This document shows positions 41,585 through 51,567 of a DNA stretch of 64,000 bases, piece by piece; position 1 is the stretch's first letter; every line of letters begins with the position of its first letter. The position numbers and the translations under genes were made by a program. The notes under the pieces are model-generated. The model worked only from the letters and a program-made list of their open reading frames with translations. It was not told the DNA's origin and made no database searches. This DNA comes from Chthoniobacterales bacterium (lineage in GTDB: Bacteria > Verrucomicrobiota > Verrucomicrobiia > Chthoniobacterales > UBA10450). The stretch is taken from assembly GCA_013821455.1 (NCBI GenBank), contig JACDGS010000022.1:1-64000 (forward strand), given 5' to 3'.

Positions 41585-42136
41585 TTACTTCGCAGACTTC
41601 TTTTTGGCTGCGGTTTTTTTGGCCTTCGGTTTGGTCGCCGGCGCTTCCGACTGCGGCGCGGGATGTCGCGGTCCATTCGCGGCGCGCGGCTCTTTCAAGT
41701 TCACAGTGCCGCCCGCTTTCTCGATCTTCGCCCGCGCGGACTCGCTCACCTTATCAGCTTCAATCGTTAGGCCATGGGCCAGTTCGCCGCGGCCGAGAAT
41801 TTTCAGACCGACCACCTTACCGCGCACGTGTCTGGACTCGCGGAGCATCTGCTCGTTGATCAACGTACCGGCCTCAAACTGACTGAGGTCGTCGAGATTG
41901 ATGATGGCGTAATGCTTCTTGAAAGCGGCGTTGTTAAATCCACGTTTGGGCAAGCGGCGAATGAGAGGCATCTGGCCGCCTTCGAAGCCTAACCGAATGC
42001 TGCCGCCGGATCGCGCTTTCTGGCCCTTATGACCCTTGCCGCTCGTCTTACCGTGGCCAGAACTCTCGCCAATGCCAAGACGCTTCGTCCGATGCCGTGC
42101 GCCGGGACGCGGACGAAGATTGTGCAACCGGATCAT
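41585..42136 (-). CDS. rplO: 50S ribosomal protein L15 with Lys/Ala-rich C-terminal tail
   Basis: [45 protein letters not shown]. Confidence 0.96.
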   Translation of the reverse strand: MIRLHNLRPRPGARHRTKRLGIGESSGHGKTSGKGHKGQKARSGGSIRLGFEGGQMPLIRRLPKRGFNNAAFKKHYAIINLDDLSQFEAGTLINEQMLRESRHVRGKVVGLKILGRGELAHGLTIEADKVSESARAKIEKAGGTVNLKEPRAANGPRHPAPQSEAPATKPKAKKTAAKKKSAK

Positions 42137-42696
42137 GACTGCTGCGCCCCTCCGTTGTCACCGTTGTTCATCCGTACACCGCGCACTTTAAAAATTTCAT
42201 CACGCCGGCGCAAAGAGCGCAGCGCTTCGATCGTCGCCTTGACCACGTTCGCGTGATTGCTCGAGCCTAACGACTTTGCGAGCACGTCGCGAATACCAAC
42301 CGCCTCCACCACCGCACGCACTCCGCCACCGGCGATAACGCCAGTCCCAGGCGAGGCCGGACGCAGCAGCACTCGGCCGCCGCCGAACTCGCCGATCACT
42401 TCGTGCGGAATAGTGTTGTCGCGCAGCGACATTTTCTCCATCGACTTGCGCGCTGCGTCGGAAGCTTTGCGAATCGCTTCCGCGACTTCGTTCGCCTTGC
42501 CAAAGCCGCAGCCGACTTTGCCATCATGATCGCCCGCGACGATGAGCGCGCTAAAGCTAAAACGGCGTCCGCCTTTCACGACCTTTGCGCATCGATTAAT
42601 GAAGACGACTTTCTCAGTCGTGTCTCCTCTTGCCGGAGGCGTCCGGTCCGTCGTGCGCGAGTCGCTTCGTCTGCCTTGGTTACCTGCGTATGCCAT
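42133..42696 (-). CDS. rpsE: 30S ribosomal protein S5
   Basis: [41 protein letters not shown]. Confidence 0.96.
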   Translation of the reverse strand: MAYAGNQGRRSDSRTTDRTPPARGDTTEKVVFINRCAKVVKGGRRFSFSALIVAGDHDGKVGCGFGKANEVAEAIRKASDAARKSMEKMSLRDNTIPHEVIGEFGGGRVLLRPASPGTGVIAGGGVRAVVEAVGIRDVLAKSLGSSNHANVVKATIEALRSLRRRDEIFKVRGVRMNNGDNGGAQQS

Positions 42697-42702
42697 GAAT
42701 AG

Positions 42703-43062
42703 TTAGAGTTTAAGTCCGCCCTCGCGCGCCGCGTCTGCCAGCGCTTTCACTTTGCCGTGATATAAGAATCCGCCGCGATCAAATACTGCCTTATCGATAT
42801 TCTTTGCCAGCAAACGTTCGGCGATAAGCTTGCCGACCTTTTCAGCCGTAGCCCTGTTCGCCGCGCCCTTGCCGTTTAATTCCTTCTCCGTCGTCGTCGC
42901 AGAAACGAGAGTCTTACCAGCATCATCGTCCACGACCTGAGCATAGACATGCTTGCCCGAAAAATAGACACACAAACGCGGACGCTCCGCCGTCCCGGAA
43001 ACTTTGCGGCGAATACGATTGTGAATACGCCCGCGGATGGCTTTGCGATTGATCGTAGGCAT
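42703..43062 (-). CDS. rplR: 50S ribosomal protein L18
   Basis: [35 protein letters not shown]. Confidence 0.95.
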   Translation of the reverse strand: MPTINRKAIRGRIHNRIRRKVSGTAERPRLCVYFSGKHVYAQVVDDDAGKTLVSATTTEKELNGKGAANRATAEKVGKLIAERLLAKNIDKAVFDRGGFLYHGKVKALADAAREGGLKL

Positions 43063-43063
43063 A

Positions 43064-43603
43064 TTACTGGACGGTCTTTCCTTCCTTGCGTCGCACGAGT
43101 TCGCCGGCATAACGAACACCCTTACCCTTATAAGGCTCGGGCGGGTAGTAACCGCGAATATCTGCTGCGACTTGACCGACAGTCTTCTTATCAGCGCCGG
43201 CAATAGCAATCTTCGTATTCTCCGTCACCGTGATTTTGATGTCCTTTGGAATGGGAAAGAGAATAGGGTGCGAAAATCCAAGACTAAGATTTAGGTTGCT
43301 TCCCTGCACCGCGGCTTTGAAACCAACGCCTTCGATCTCCAGGTTTTTCGTAAACCCTTCGCTCACTCCGATGACCATGTTATTGATCAAAGCCCGCGAA
43401 AGACCGTGTAAAGCTTTGAGGCTGCGCGTCTCGGCATCGCGGACTAACGAGACTTGGTTATCGGCGACGTTCGCCTTCACGCCCTTCGGCAGCGTCCAAT
43501 CCAACTTACCCTTGGGACCTTCGACTGCGACCTTGCCGTTCCCGTCAATGTTTACCGTGACCTTGCTGGGAATGGCGACCGCCTTTTTTCCGATACGTGA
43601 CAT
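43064..43603 (-). CDS. rplF: 50S ribosomal protein L6
   Basis: [43 protein letters not shown]. Confidence 0.97.
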   Translation of the reverse strand: MSRIGKKAVAIPSKVTVNIDGNGKVAVEGPKGKLDWTLPKGVKANVADNQVSLVRDAETRSLKALHGLSRALINNMVIGVSEGFTKNLEIEGVGFKAAVQGSNLNLSLGFSHPILFPIPKDIKITVTENTKIAIAGADKKTVGQVAADIRGYYPPEPYKGKGVRYAGELVRRKEGKTVQ

Positions 43604-43613
43604 AGCTCTTGGG

Positions 43614-44012
43614 TTACCAGACGAAAGCCAGTAACTCTCCTCCTACTTTTTGTTTCTTCGCTTCTCTACCAGACATCACACCGCGCGAAGTAGATAGGAT
43701 CGCCGTGCCCATACCGCCGAGCACGCGCGGAATTTCATCGGCCGCCACATAGCGTCGCAGACCAGGACGGCTAACTCGTTTCAGCCCGGTAATCGCGCTC
43801 GTGCGGTTCGAAATCTTGTTCGTAATTTTAATCCGAGGATGCGCGGCCGTAGTATCAAGCACGAAATCGGTGATATAACCTTCCTCCTTCAAGATACGAA
43901 CGATCTCGCTCTTGACCTTTGAGTAAGGAACGAACATCTCCAGCTTCTGCGCCTGCGTGCTGTTACGCACACGCGCCAGAAGGTCGGCAATAGGATCAGT
44001 GACAGTACTCAT
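43614..44012 (-). CDS. rpsH: 30S ribosomal protein S8
   Basis: TDPIADLLARVRNSTQAQK..STSRGVMSGREAKKQKVGGELLAFVW. Confidence 0.97.
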   Translation of the reverse strand: MSTVTDPIADLLARVRNSTQAQKLEMFVPYSKVKSEIVRILKEEGYITDFVLDTTAAHPRIKITNKISNRTSAITGLKRVSRPGLRRYVAADEIPRVLGGMGTAILSTSRGVMSGREAKKQKVGGELLAFVW

Positions 44013-44017
44013 GTTCG

Positions 44018-44590
44018 TTAGGCTGCGGCGGCGACGGGTTTCTTCGGCCGGTCGCTGAAGGGCATCCCCATTTCGCTCAGAAGCGATTTCGCCTCTTCGT
44101 TCGTCCGCGCAGTGGTCACAATGGTAACATCAAAACCGATGTTGCGCTTGATTTTGTCCAGCTCGACCTCGGGAAAAATCGACTGGTCCGAAACACCCAG
44201 TGTGTAGTTACCGTTTCCATCGAAGCCCTTCGGGGAAACGCCACGAAAGTCACGAATGCGCGGGAGCGCAGCTTTGATCAGGCGCTCCATGAACTCATAC
44301 ATGTGCGACCCGCGCAGAGTGACCTTGGCGCCGATGGCCTGTTCTTTGCGCAACTTAAAGTTAGAAATGCTCTTCTTCGCGCGGGTCTCCGCCGGCTTCT
44401 GACCGGTGATAAGTGCCAGCTCGGCCTTCGCTTCTTCCAGCGCCTGCTTAATGTCCGACTGCGAGCCGACCGAAGTGTTAATGACCACCTTCTCGAGCTT
44501 CGGAACTTGGTTCAGGTTTTTATAACCATTCTGCTCCCGCAATGCCGGGATCACGCGTTCTTTGTAATCGCGATAAAATTCGTTTTCCAT
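44018..44590 (-). CDS. rplE: 50S ribosomal protein L5
   Basis: [45 protein letters not shown]. Confidence 0.97.
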   Translation of the reverse strand: MENEFYRDYKERVIPALREQNGYKNLNQVPKLEKVVINTSVGSQSDIKQALEEAKAELALITGQKPAETRAKKSISNFKLRKEQAIGAKVTLRGSHMYEFMERLIKAALPRIRDFRGVSPKGFDGNGNYTLGVSDQSIFPEVELDKIKRNIGFDVTIVTTARTNEEAKSLLSEMGMPFSDRPKKPVAAAA

Positions 44591-44593
44591 GAC

Positions 44594-44884
44594 CTAGCTC
44601 TTCTTTTTCTTCTTCTCGCCGGAAGATTTCTTTTTCGCTTTCTTCTCTGTGCGCTCGACCACTTTCACATTCGAGATGTGAATGGGACCTTCACGTTCTG
44701 CGATCGATCCCTGTGGATTATCCTGCGACTTGCGCAGGTGTTTCTTAATCAGCCGCACACCTTCCACCAGGACACGCTGCTTGCGCGATATTACTTCCAG
44801 AACTTTGCCGGACGATCCGCGAAAGTTCCCGGAGATGACGGTGACCTGATCACCCTTCTTCACATGATTCTTAACCCGGTTCAT
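44594..44884 (-). CDS. rplX: 50S ribosomal protein L24
   Basis: [37 protein letters not shown]. Confidence 0.95.
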   Translation of the reverse strand: MNRVKNHVKKGDQVTVISGNFRGSSGKVLEVISRKQRVLVEGVRLIKKHLRKSQDNPQGSIAEREGPIHISNVKVVERTEKKAKKKSSGEKKKKKS

Positions 44885-45249
44885 AACACTTCGGGCGCAA
44901 GCGAGACGATCTTCATGAAATTGCGCTCGCGCAGTTCGCGCGCGACCGGCCCGAAGATGCGCGTCCCGCGCGGGTTCAAATCTTTGTCGATAATGACGAT
45001 CGCGTTGTTATCGAAACGCAGCAGCGAGCCGTCGTCGCGTTTGATCGGGTGACGCGTACGCACGAGGACAGCACGAACCACTTCGCCTTTTTTCACCGTG
45101 CCGGTCGGGCTCGCTTCTTTCACGTTCGCGGTGATGACATCGCCGATGCCAGCGCATTGCGCGCTGCCTTTGCCAATGACGCCGATCATTGTCGCCATGC
45201 GCGCGCCGCTATTATCCGCTACGTCCAATCTTGATCTCAGGTAAACCAT
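44881..45249 (-). CDS. rplN: 50S ribosomal protein L14
   Basis: [54 protein letters not shown]. Confidence 0.97.
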   Translation of the reverse strand: MVYLRSRLDVADNSGARMATMIGVIGKGSAQCAGIGDVITANVKEASPTGTVKKGEVVRAVLVRTRHPIKRDDGSLLRFDNNAIVIIDKDLNPRGTRIFGPVARELRERNFMKIVSLAPEVL

Positions 45250-45257
45250 AAGAGCCT

Positions 45258-45545
45258 CTATTTCTGGAAAACTTCCACGAGACGCCAGCGTTTCGTTTTA
45301 CTCAGCGGGCGTGTCTCCATGATGCGCACAGTGTCGCCAGCCTTGGCTTTGTTCTCTTCATCGTGCGCGTAGAATTTCTTCTTTTGCTTCACGATCTTGC
45401 CAAACTTCGCGTGCGGCACGCGCGTGACCGTGCGAACGACGATGGTCTTATTCATCCCGTCGGAAATGACTTCGCCGACACGCGTCTTCCGCGTGCTCCT
45501 ACTCTCGTTAGGCGCGTCCTGCGTAGTGGTGGTTGCTTCGTTCAT
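45258..45545 (-). CDS. rpsQ: 30S ribosomal protein S17
   Basis: [45 protein letters not shown]. Confidence 0.95.
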   Translation of the reverse strand: MNEATTTTQDAPNESRSTRKTRVGEVISDGMNKTIVVRTVTRVPHAKFGKIVKQKKKFYAHDEENKAKAGDTVRIMETRPLSKTKRWRLVEVFQK

Positions 45546-45551
45546 GAATAC

Positions 45552-45758
45552 TTACTTCTTTACCGCGGTCTTATTATTGCGCTCGGTCAACACCGTTTCC
45601 ACGCGCGCGACTTCGCGCCGGAGAAGTCGCAGCCGGCTCGGTTGTTCGAGCTGACCACTCTGTTGTTGCAGCCGCAGGTGCAGACTCTCCTGTCGTAGGT
45701 CGCGCTTTTTCGTCAGGAGCTCATCCGTACTCATTTCCAGGATTTCTTTGAATTTCAT
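45552..45758 (-). CDS. rpmC: 50S ribosomal protein L29
   Basis: MKFKEILEMSTDELLTKKRDLRQESLHLRLQQQSGQLEQPSRLRLLRREVARVETVL. Confidence 0.93.
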   Translation of the reverse strand: MKFKEILEMSTDELLTKKRDLRQESLHLRLQQQSGQLEQPSRLRLLRREVARVETVLTERNNKTAVKK

Positions 45759-45772
45759 GGCGTCGTTAGGAT

Positions 45773-46198
45773 TTAGGTGGCGGCGACGTGGTGCCGGGTG
45801 AGGAACTTCGTTCTCACCGGTAACTTATCTGCGGCGAGACGCAGTGATTCGCGCGCGACGGATTCTGGCACGCCATCAAGCTCGAATAGGATGTTACCAG
45901 GTCGCACTGTCGCGACCCAATACTCCGGCTGGCCTTTGCCTTTACCCATTCGTGTTTCCGGCGGACGACCAGTAACAGACTTATCCGGGAAAATGCGAAT
46001 CCAAAGCTTGCCTTTACGTTTCATGTTGCGGGTTAAAGCGACACGGGCGGCTTCTATCTGCGTGTTGGTGATCCAGGCGCGTTCCAAGGTCTGGAGGCCG
46101 AATTCACCAAAATCGATCCGGAGATTACGCGAAGCCATGCCCTTGCGGCTTCCCCGCTGGGTCTTGCGATACTTAACGCGCTTGGGTAACAGTGGCAT
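45773..46198 (-). CDS. rplP: 50S ribosomal protein L16
   Basis: [57 protein letters not shown]. Confidence 0.97.
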   Translation of the reverse strand: MPLLPKRVKYRKTQRGSRKGMASRNLRIDFGEFGLQTLERAWITNTQIEAARVALTRNMKRKGKLWIRIFPDKSVTGRPPETRMGKGKGQPEYWVATVRPGNILFELDGVPESVARESLRLAADKLPVRTKFLTRHHVAAT

Positions 46199-46227
46199 GA
46201 CGATTTCTCCTTCTTAAAGTTTTGCGA

Positions 46228-46245
46228 GTCCTATACTCGTTAGGC
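46228..46245 (+). repeat. extended-form copy of the TCGTTAGGC motif at the end of rpsC
   Basis: gTCCTATACTCGTTAGGC; supplies the rpsC stop codon on the minus strand. Confidence 0.8.
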
Positions 46246-46911
46246 TGTGGCTGGCTCGGGCGCGGGGGCTGGCGTTGCAGCAGGCGCTTCTTCTTTCTTA
46301 CAGATCCAGCACTTCACTCCGATTTTACCGTAAACGGTATTCGCTTCGGCAAACCCGTAGTCGATCGGGGTGCGTAAAGTATGCAGCGGCACCTTGCCTT
46401 CACGGTACCATTCGGACCGGGAAATTTCCGCTCCGTTCAACCGGCCGGAACTCCGCAGACGAATTCCCTGCGCACCGAAATCCATCGCGATCTGGACCGC
46501 CTTCTTCATGGCGCGGCGGTAAGCAATCCGGCGCTCGATTTGCAGCGCGACGTTTTCCGCGACGAGCTGCGCGTCTAACTCAGGCGTTTTGATTTCCTGA
46601 ATGTCGATCTTGATCTGCTTGCCTTGCGCCATCTTAGAAATCTCTTCGGTCATCTTCTCGATCTCGGCACCTTTGCGACCGATAACGATACCTGGTCGGG
46701 CAGTATGAATAGTGACGCGGATGCTGTTCCAAGCGCGCTCGATGATGATCTTCGCGACGGCGGCAAATTGCAGCTTCTTCTTCACGTAATTGCGAATCTC
46801 AATGTCGCTGTGCAGGAAGCCCGGCATATCCTGCGGCGAAGCATACCAGCGCGAACGCCAGTCGCGGTTCACTCCAAGACGAAAACCAATAGGATTAACT
46901 TTCTGGCCCAT
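46240..46911 (-). CDS. rpsC: 30S ribosomal protein S3
   Basis: [44 protein letters not shown]. Confidence 0.97.
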   Translation of the reverse strand: MGQKVNPIGFRLGVNRDWRSRWYASPQDMPGFLHSDIEIRNYVKKKLQFAAVAKIIIERAWNSIRVTIHTARPGIVIGRKGAEIEKMTEEISKMAQGKQIKIDIQEIKTPELDAQLVAENVALQIERRIAYRRAMKKAVQIAMDFGAQGIRLRSSGRLNGAEISRSEWYREGKVPLHTLRTPIDYGFAEANTVYGKIGVKCWICKKEEAPAATPAPAPEPATA

Positions 46912-46914
46912 GAA

Positions 46915-47424
46915 TTAACTTTCCGCTTTCTGTTCGTTAGGCTCCGGCTGTGCCGATTCGTTAGGCTCGGTCGCCGGCGGTTCGTTAGGCGTTTCTTTCA
47001 TCGCCTTGGCCGGAGTCTTATGAGCGTTCTTTTTCTTGTTAGTACCCCGGTTCTTCTTACCGCCTGATTTCTTCTCGCGCTTTTTAATTTCGATTTCGTC
47101 CGTCAGAACGATGCGGATGTGACTGCTGCGTTTGCGAATCGTACTGCCGCTACCGCGCGCGCGCGTCATCATCCGCTTCATCGTCGGGCCTTCGCCCACG
47201 ATGGCTTCTTTTACGACCAGGCCATCCACGCGCAGGTTGGCGTTGTTCTCCGCATTGGCGATCGCGCTCTTGAGCGTCTTACCAATCATCAGCGCGGCCT
47301 TCTTCGGGCTGAAAGCAACGAGATCAAGCGCCGCCGAAACCGGCAGCCCTTGAATGGCGCGCGTGACTTCGCGCGCTTTGAACGCCGAAATCTTCGCGTA
47401 ACGATATGTCGAGGTAACTTGCAT
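46915..47424 (-). CDS. rplV: 50S ribosomal protein L22 with Glu/Pro/Asn-rich C-terminal extension
   Basis: SAFKAREVTRAIQGLPVSAALDLVAFSPKKAALMIGKTLKSAIANAENN; tail TPNEPPATEPNESAQPEPNEQKAES. Confidence 0.95.
   Translation of the reverse strand: MQVTSTYRYAKISAFKAREVTRAIQGLPVSAALDLVAFSPKKAALMIGKTLKSAIANAENNANLRVDGLVVKEAIVGEGPTMKRMMTRARGSGSTIRKRSSHIRIVLTDEIEIKKREKKSGGKKNRGTNKKKNAHKTPAKAMKETPNEPPATEPNESAQPEPNEQKAES
46934..46990 (+). repeat. three TCGTTAGGC motifs at exact 24-bp spacing inside the rplV 3' extension
   Basis: TCGTTAGGC at 46934, 46958 and 46982, encoding three PNE triplets on the minus strand. Confidence 0.92.
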
Positions 47425-48276
47425 TTAATTCTGACTTACTTCGGGCCGCGCATCCACCTGGAGGCGATCGCCCACTTTTATTGTGTCCTTCTCTGAATCC
47501 AACTCCTGCACGACCGCGCCACTGATCCTATCGCGCACGTCCACCACGCGCAGGGTCGCGATGTTACGCCCGCCTCGCACCACGCGCAACGGCATCCCGA
47601 TTTTTACTCCCTCCTGCGCGCCGAGGTTGCCTACGACGAGCGACCACTCTTCTTTCACACTCAGGACTTTTCCGTCGAGCAGGCTGGGAGCTATCGCATC
47701 GTTAGGCTGACCGGCGGTCTTCTCTTCGACGAGGTGATTTGTCGCGCGCAACTGTGTTTCCACATCCATGCGCGCTTCGGCATCGCCGCTCGGAGTTGTC
47801 TTCACGTAACGCAAAACAACCTCGGTCAATCGCAGCAGTTGCTCGCGATACGCGACGTTCTCTTTCTGCAAAATCTGCAAGTCGCTCACCGCTTTCAAAA
47901 GCCGCTGCGCGAGCTTGGCGCGATTCTTATCGGCCGACTCGATCCCAAGCGCGTCCATGCGTAACTGCAGCTCGGAATATTTGCGGCGAAATAACTCCGC
48001 TTCCGAGTTCGAAACGACAAGGCTATCGGTCATCGTTTTCACCGTCTCGCGATCGAGTGAAAGCTGTTTGCGCATAAGATCGTTCTGCGAAAACAAGGTC
48101 TCGGCGGTCACCTTCGCTTCCGCTACTTCTAAGTTGGATTCTGACAAAGAACTGTTTTCCGCGTGCACGTTTACGAGCGCGACCGCGTTGCTTACTGCTA
48201 CCAGGATCGCCAACGACCAGCGATGTCTTGCCGAATTCGACAAGCATCTCGAGCCGATTGGAAATCCGAAATTCAC
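47425..48276 (-). CDS. secreted coiled-coil protein of unknown function located between rplV and rpsS
   Basis: Signal-like N-terminus, coiled coil, C-terminal KVLSVKEEWSLVVGNLGAQEGVKIGMPLRVVRGGRNIATLRVVDVRDRISGAVVQEL. Confidence 0.75.
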   Translation of the reverse strand: MNFGFPIGSRCLSNSARHRWSLAILVAVSNAVALVNVHAENSSLSESNLEVAEAKVTAETLFSQNDLMRKQLSLDRETVKTMTDSLVVSNSEAELFRRKYSELQLRMDALGIESADKNRAKLAQRLLKAVSDLQILQKENVAYREQLLRLTEVVLRYVKTTPSGDAEARMDVETQLRATNHLVEEKTAGQPNDAIAPSLLDGKVLSVKEEWSLVVGNLGAQEGVKIGMPLRVVRGGRNIATLRVVDVRDRISGAVVQELDSEKDTIKVGDRLQVDARPEVSQN

Positions 48277-48277
48277 A

Positions 48278-48556
48278 TCATTTCGTCACCTTTGCGGTGT
48301 GCGAACCGTGTTTCTTAAAGATCCGCGTCGGTGAAAACTCGCCGAGCTTATGCCCAACCATGTTTTCCGTAACGAAGACTGACTGAAAAATTTTGCCGTT
48401 ATGGACGAGGAAAGTATGACCTACGAAATCAGGTGTTACCATCGAACGGCGCGACCAGGTCTTAACCGGTTTTTTAATGCCGGTGTTATTCATCTTATCG
48501 ATCTTCTCGAGAAGATGAGGTTCGACGAACGGTCCTTTTTTTAACGATCTACCCAT
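48278..48556 (-). CDS. rpsS: 30S ribosomal protein S19
   Basis: [42 protein letters not shown]. Confidence 0.97.
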   Translation of the reverse strand: MGRSLKKGPFVEPHLLEKIDKMNNTGIKKPVKTWSRRSMVTPDFVGHTFLVHNGKIFQSVFVTENMVGHKLGEFSPTRIFKKHGSHTAKVTK

Positions 48557-48566
48557 AGGTCAAAAA

Positions 48567-49415
48567 TTACTTCTTCTTCTTGCGCCGCTCGATGATGAAG
48601 CGGTCGCTTGCTTTACGCTTGGTCCGGGTTTTAAAACCTTTGGCTAGCTGTCCCCAGGGACTAACGGGATGATGGCGGCCACCACCACCTTTGGACTTGC
48701 CCTGCCCGCCACCCATCGGATGATCGATCGGATTCATCACCATGCCCCGCACATGCGGACGCTTACCTAGCCAGCGCGTGCGACCGGCTTTGCCACTGGA
48801 AACATTCATGTGATCGACGTTGCCGACCTGGCCAATCGTCGCGTAAGCGCTCTCGTGAATACGACGAATTTCACCAGACGGTAACTTCACCAGCGCATAA
48901 CCACCTTCGCGGTTATTAAGGGTCGCCTGCTGGCCCGCGCTACGAGCAATCTGACCGCCACGTCCGGGCATAATCTCGATACAATGAATGTTCGCGCCTA
49001 ACGGAATCGCGCGCAGAGGAAGAGCGTTGCCAATGTTAGGCGGAGCGTTTTCACCCGCGGTAACCTTGGCGCCTACACCGAGGCCATCCGGAGCCAGGAT
49101 ATAACTCTGTTCGCCGTCGGCATACTTAATGAGAGCTATGCGCGCAGTGCGATTCGGATCGTACTCGATTGCGGTCACTTCCGCCGCGACGTCGTGCTTG
49201 CGCCGTTTGAAATCGACTTTGCGATACTTTTGCTTGTGACCTCCGCCGATGTGCCGGGAAGTAAGACGACCGCGGTTGTTCCGGCCTCCGCTACGCTTCT
49301 TCGGTTCGGTAAGACTCTTAACCGGTTTGGAAGCCGACTTAGTGACCTCCTGAAACATCGGAAGCTGCGTGAAACGCAACGTCGGTGTAAGTGGGCGAAA
49401 TTTTCTCAGTGCCAT
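48567..49415 (-). CDS. rplB: 50S ribosomal protein L2
   Basis: [65 protein letters not shown]. Confidence 0.97.
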   Translation of the reverse strand: MALRKFRPLTPTLRFTQLPMFQEVTKSASKPVKSLTEPKKRSGGRNNRGRLTSRHIGGGHKQKYRKVDFKRRKHDVAAEVTAIEYDPNRTARIALIKYADGEQSYILAPDGLGVGAKVTAGENAPPNIGNALPLRAIPLGANIHCIEIMPGRGGQIARSAGQQATLNNREGGYALVKLPSGEIRRIHESAYATIGQVGNVDHMNVSSGKAGRTRWLGKRPHVRGMVMNPIDHPMGGGQGKSKGGGGRHHPVSPWGQLAKGFKTRTKRKASDRFIIERRKKKK

Positions 49416-49445
49416 AAACTTATTGTGCGCGCGAGCGCAGAGTCT

Positions 49446-49594
49446 GGGGAGCGCACGCACCCGGCGTGCTGGTGGAGGCGCCCTCGCCTCGACGAACTTG
49501 GCTGCGCGACGTCGCAAGATAGAAAAGCGGCGCGTTCCCCAAAGCCTGTTTCGGCGAGGCGCCGAAACCAGCACGCGAGGCGCGTGCGCTCCCC
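49446..49594. repeat. REP pair element in the rplB-rplW gap
   Basis: GGGGAGCGCACGCACCCGGCGTGCTGGT inverted against ACCAGCACGCGAGGCGCGTGCGCTCCCC, each with an adjacent hairpin. Confidence 0.75.
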
Positions 49595-49619
49595 AGATTG
49601 CTTCTTCGCAAATAGTACA

Positions 49620-49904
49620 TCATACCAAATCGATCTTCTCGCCTTTCTTCAGGGTGACGATGGCTTTTTTCCAATGCGCTTTGCGGCCGAAACTTGCCGT
49701 GCGCTCACGCTTCTTTTTCCCGGCATAGTTACAAGTGTTCACGGCGACGACCTTCTTCTTGAAGAGTAATTCAACCGCCGCTTTGATCTGCACCTTGTTC
49801 GCGCGCGGGCTCACCCGGAAGACATACTTGTTAAGCTTCTCACTCAGGAGCGAAGCCTTCTCGGTTAACTGCACCGTCTGGATTAAATCGTACGGTTCGT
49901 TCAT
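49620..49904 (-). CDS. rplW: 50S ribosomal protein L23
   Basis: TEKASLLSEKLNKYVFRVSPRANKVQIKAAVELLFKKKVVAVNT. Confidence 0.95.
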   Translation of the reverse strand: MNEPYDLIQTVQLTEKASLLSEKLNKYVFRVSPRANKVQIKAAVELLFKKKVVAVNTCNYAGKKKRERTASFGRKAHWKKAIVTLKKGEKIDLV

Positions 49905-50512
49905 GAATTAATCCTTGCGGCCAACTTCGCGAGCGCGCCGTCGGTGACGATAATCTTGTCGAAGGCAAGTAACTGCTCGGTGTTCACATCGGTTGCAGTC
50001 GCGAGTAAGACAGGTTTCACATTGCGCGCGGAACGATAGAAGTTCTCGTCGAAGGAGTCGGAGATGAGTAGCACCTTCTTCGCGTCGGTATGACCCTTAA
50101 CCAGACTTAGGAAGGACTTAGTCTTCGCTTCCTTGACGGTGAAAGCATCCACGGTCATCACGTCGCCGGCACTTATCCGCTCGCTGAGTGCTTTCTGAAA
50201 AGCCAGGCGCCGCGTAGTCTTGGAAATCTTCTTCGTGTAATCGCGAGGCTTCGGTCCAAACACGACACCACCACCACGCCAGACCGGCGATGACTTATAG
50301 CCCGCACGCGCACGACCGGTTCCCTTCTGACGCCATGGTTTGGCGCCGGAGAGATTTACATCAGCCTTACTTTTAGTATTCGCGGAGCCGGATCGACGCG
50401 CCGCGCGCATTGCGACAACTGCGTCGTGCATCGCTTGGGTGCCACGACCATTCTCAATCAGGTTAAGCTTCGCTTCCTTGGCGGCCGCGACAGTCAGAAC
50501 AGTTGCACTCAT
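49901..50512 (-). CDS. rplD: 50S ribosomal protein L4
   Basis: KPWRQKGTGRARAGYKSSPVWRGGGVVFGPKPRDYTKKI. Confidence 0.97.
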   Translation of the reverse strand: MSATVLTVAAAKEAKLNLIENGRGTQAMHDAVVAMRAARRSGSANTKSKADVNLSGAKPWRQKGTGRARAGYKSSPVWRGGGVVFGPKPRDYTKKISKTTRRLAFQKALSERISAGDVMTVDAFTVKEAKTKSFLSLVKGHTDAKKVLLISDSFDENFYRSARNVKPVLLATATDVNTEQLLAFDKIIVTDGALAKLAARINS

Positions 50513-51153
50513 TTAGCGGCCTCGGCTGGTTTCTTAAGTGCTGGCCTAACGACGACATAACTGCCAGTCGCGCCCGGAACGGCGCCGCTGATTAGAATGA
50601 CTTTATCGGCCTCACGCACTTGTAGCACTTGCAGGTTTTGCACAGTTACCCGCTCGTCACCCATGTGGCCGGCCATGCCCATGTTTTTCCAAATACGACC
50701 CGGAGTAGAACGATTGCCGATGGCGCCGTTGCGCCGATGAGTCTTAGAGCCATGCGCCGCCCCTTGTCCGTGGAAGTTATGCTTCTTCATTACGCCCTGA
50801 AAGCCTTTGCCTTTGGAGCGTCCCACCACATCCACCCAGTCGCCCGCTTGGAACTGAGTTACCGCAAGGTCTATGTCGCCTTCCGGCGCATCTTCTTTCA
50901 GTCGAAACTCGCGCACGAGTTTTTTCGGCTCCGAGCTAGCCTTGCCGAAGCCGCCCATCAAAGCCTTAGTTACCCGCGATTCCTTCTGCGCATCGAAGCC
51001 AACCTGGATTGCAGAGTAGCCGTCGTTCTCGCTCGTTAGGCGACGGAGTAACGTGTTATCGCCCGCGGCAATGACAGTAACCGGACGCATCTTGCCGTTC
51101 GCATCATAGATGCTGGTCATGCCGATTTTCTTTCCTAAAAGTCCGATGCTCAT
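50509..51153 (-). CDS. rplC: 50S ribosomal protein L3
   Basis: MSIGLLGKKIGMTSIYDANGKMRPVTVI..GSKTHRRNGAIGNRSTPGRIWKNMGMAGHMG. Confidence 0.97.
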   Translation of the reverse strand: MSIGLLGKKIGMTSIYDANGKMRPVTVIAAGDNTLLRRLTSENDGYSAIQVGFDAQKESRVTKALMGGFGKASSEPKKLVREFRLKEDAPEGDIDLAVTQFQAGDWVDVVGRSKGKGFQGVMKKHNFHGQGAAHGSKTHRRNGAIGNRSTPGRIWKNMGMAGHMGDERVTVQNLQVLQVREADKVILISGAVPGATGSYVVVRPALKKPAEAAK

Positions 51154-51169
51154 GAGTTGAAGAAATTTG

Positions 51170-51256
51170 AATTAGGAAACCAGGAAACCAAAAAGAGTCA
51201 GAAAACGGTTCATTGTTAGGCAGATCGATTCCTGGTTTTCTGGCTTCCAAATTTAA
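51170..51256. repeat. intergenic imperfect inverted repeat related to the 62.5-63 kb repeat
   Basis: AGGAAACCAGGAAACCaaa .. TTCCTGGTTTTCTGGCTTCCAAATT with TTGTTAGGC between the arms. Confidence 0.45.
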
Positions 51257-51564
51257 ATCTTAATCGTGATATCCACGCCAGCTGGTAAGTTGAGTTTCTT
51301 TAACTCATCCACTGTTTTCGCCGTCGGCTCGATGATGTCGAGCAAACGTTTGTGGGTGCGGATTTCAAATTGATCCATCGACTTCTTGTCGACGTGGGGA
51401 GAGCGATTGACCGTAAATTTTTCAATCAAGGTCGGCAGCGGAATTGGACCCGCCACGCGCGCACCCGTGCGCTTGGCCGTCTCTACGATATCGATCGCAG
51501 ATTGATCGAGCATTCGATGATCGAATGCCTTTAAGCGAATACGAATGCGTTGCGCGTCGGCCAT
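51253..51564 (-). CDS. rpsJ: 30S ribosomal protein S10
   Basis: [39 protein letters not shown]. Confidence 0.97.
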   Translation of the reverse strand: MADAQRIRIRLKAFDHRMLDQSAIDIVETAKRTGARVAGPIPLPTLIEKFTVNRSPHVDKKSMDQFEIRTHKRLLDIIEPTAKTVDELKKLNLPAGVDITIKI

Positions 51565-51567
51565 AAG

